A stretch of DNA of 21,834 nt, taken from positions 1-21,834 of the forward strand of contig JAISXJ010000012.1 of NCBI GenBank assembly GCA_031270565.1, written 5' to 3'. Within the stretch, counting starts at the first letter, position 1. Each line of letters starts with the position of its first letter. Under the pieces are notes generated by a model. That model was not told the origin of the DNA and searched no databases. It worked only from the letters and a program-made list of their open reading frames with translations. Positions 21,785-21,834 of this stretch are shown one piece after another. Both the position numbers and the translations under genes were made by a program. Source of the DNA: Prevotellaceae bacterium. GTDB taxonomy: Bacteria; Bacteroidota; Bacteroidia; Bacteroidales; Paludibacteraceae.

Positions 21785-21831
21785 TGTCCTGAAAGGACAT
21801 ATTTTCATAACCGCAGGTCAGCGACCTGCGG
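21785..21831. repeat. Pair of short hairpins, REP-like
   Basis: TGTCCT/AGGACA with loop GAA (21785-21799) and CCGCAGGTC/GACCTGCGG with loop AGC (21811-21831), separated by 11 nt. Paired short GC-rich palindromes like these are common as dispersed REP-type elements in Bacteroidota genomes. Only one copy is visible; the window ends 3 nt later. Confidence 0.5.
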
Positions 21832-21834
21832 AAA

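Overview
The window reads as a chromosomal segment of a Bacteroidota (Bacteroidales-type) bacterium. The ribosomal proteins look closest to Bacteroides/Parabacteroides relatives from memory. Bacteroidota-type promoters (TTG, 19-20 nt, TAnnTTTG) precede the transcription units. Most start codons lack a Shine-Dalgarno (SD) sequence. Several usually zinc-binding ribosomal proteins (L36, S14, S4) are cysteine-depleted. GC content is moderate by eye. I cannot name a species.

Layout on the + strand: (1) 2-88, the last 28 codons of a + strand gene, possibly a calcineurin-like phosphoesterase. (2) 89-533, a gene-free stretch with a G9 tract, a 17-bp inverted repeat and, at its right edge, the ferredoxin promoter. 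(3) 534-704, a 56-residue 2[4Fe-4S] ferredoxin. (4) 705-867, a convergent intergenic region with two strong hairpins, probably terminators. (5) 868-19305, all on the - strand: a 33-gene translation superoperon. (6) 19306-19590, an AT-rich upstream region holding the superoperon promoter. (7) 19591-21579, - strand: tpiA and, upstream of it, a DoxX/MauE-like membrane protein with its own promoter. (8) 21614-21834, an intergenic end with dispersed repeats and two REP-like hairpins.

The superoperon in transcription order is rpsL, rpsG, fusA (str); rpsJ, rplC, rplD, rplW, rplB, rpsS, rplV, rpsC, rplP, rpmC, rpsQ (S10); rplN, rplX, rplE, rpsN, rpsH, rplF, rplR, rpsE, rpmD, rplO, secY (spc); map, infA, rpmJ, rpsM, rpsK, rpsD, rpoA, rplQ (alpha). 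It couples ribosome assembly, elongation (EF-G), initiation (IF-1), N-terminal Met removal, secretion (SecY) and transcription (RNA polymerase alpha). tuf is absent between fusA and rpsJ. I saw only one promoter matching the Bacteroidota consensus, ahead of rpsL. All genes look intact; I see no frameshift, insertion sequence, tRNA, rRNA or CRISPR.

The gene content is conserved core biology and I found no new multi-gene system. The points worth a second look are in the non-coding parts: SD motifs restricted to four genes, several intercistronic hairpins (before fusA, rpsJ, rplC, rpsH, and across the rpsS stop codon), unusually long spacers (rplO-secY, rpsJ-rplC, rpsL-rpsG), an orphan promoter-like element near the left end, and a short dispersed repeat present on both flanks.
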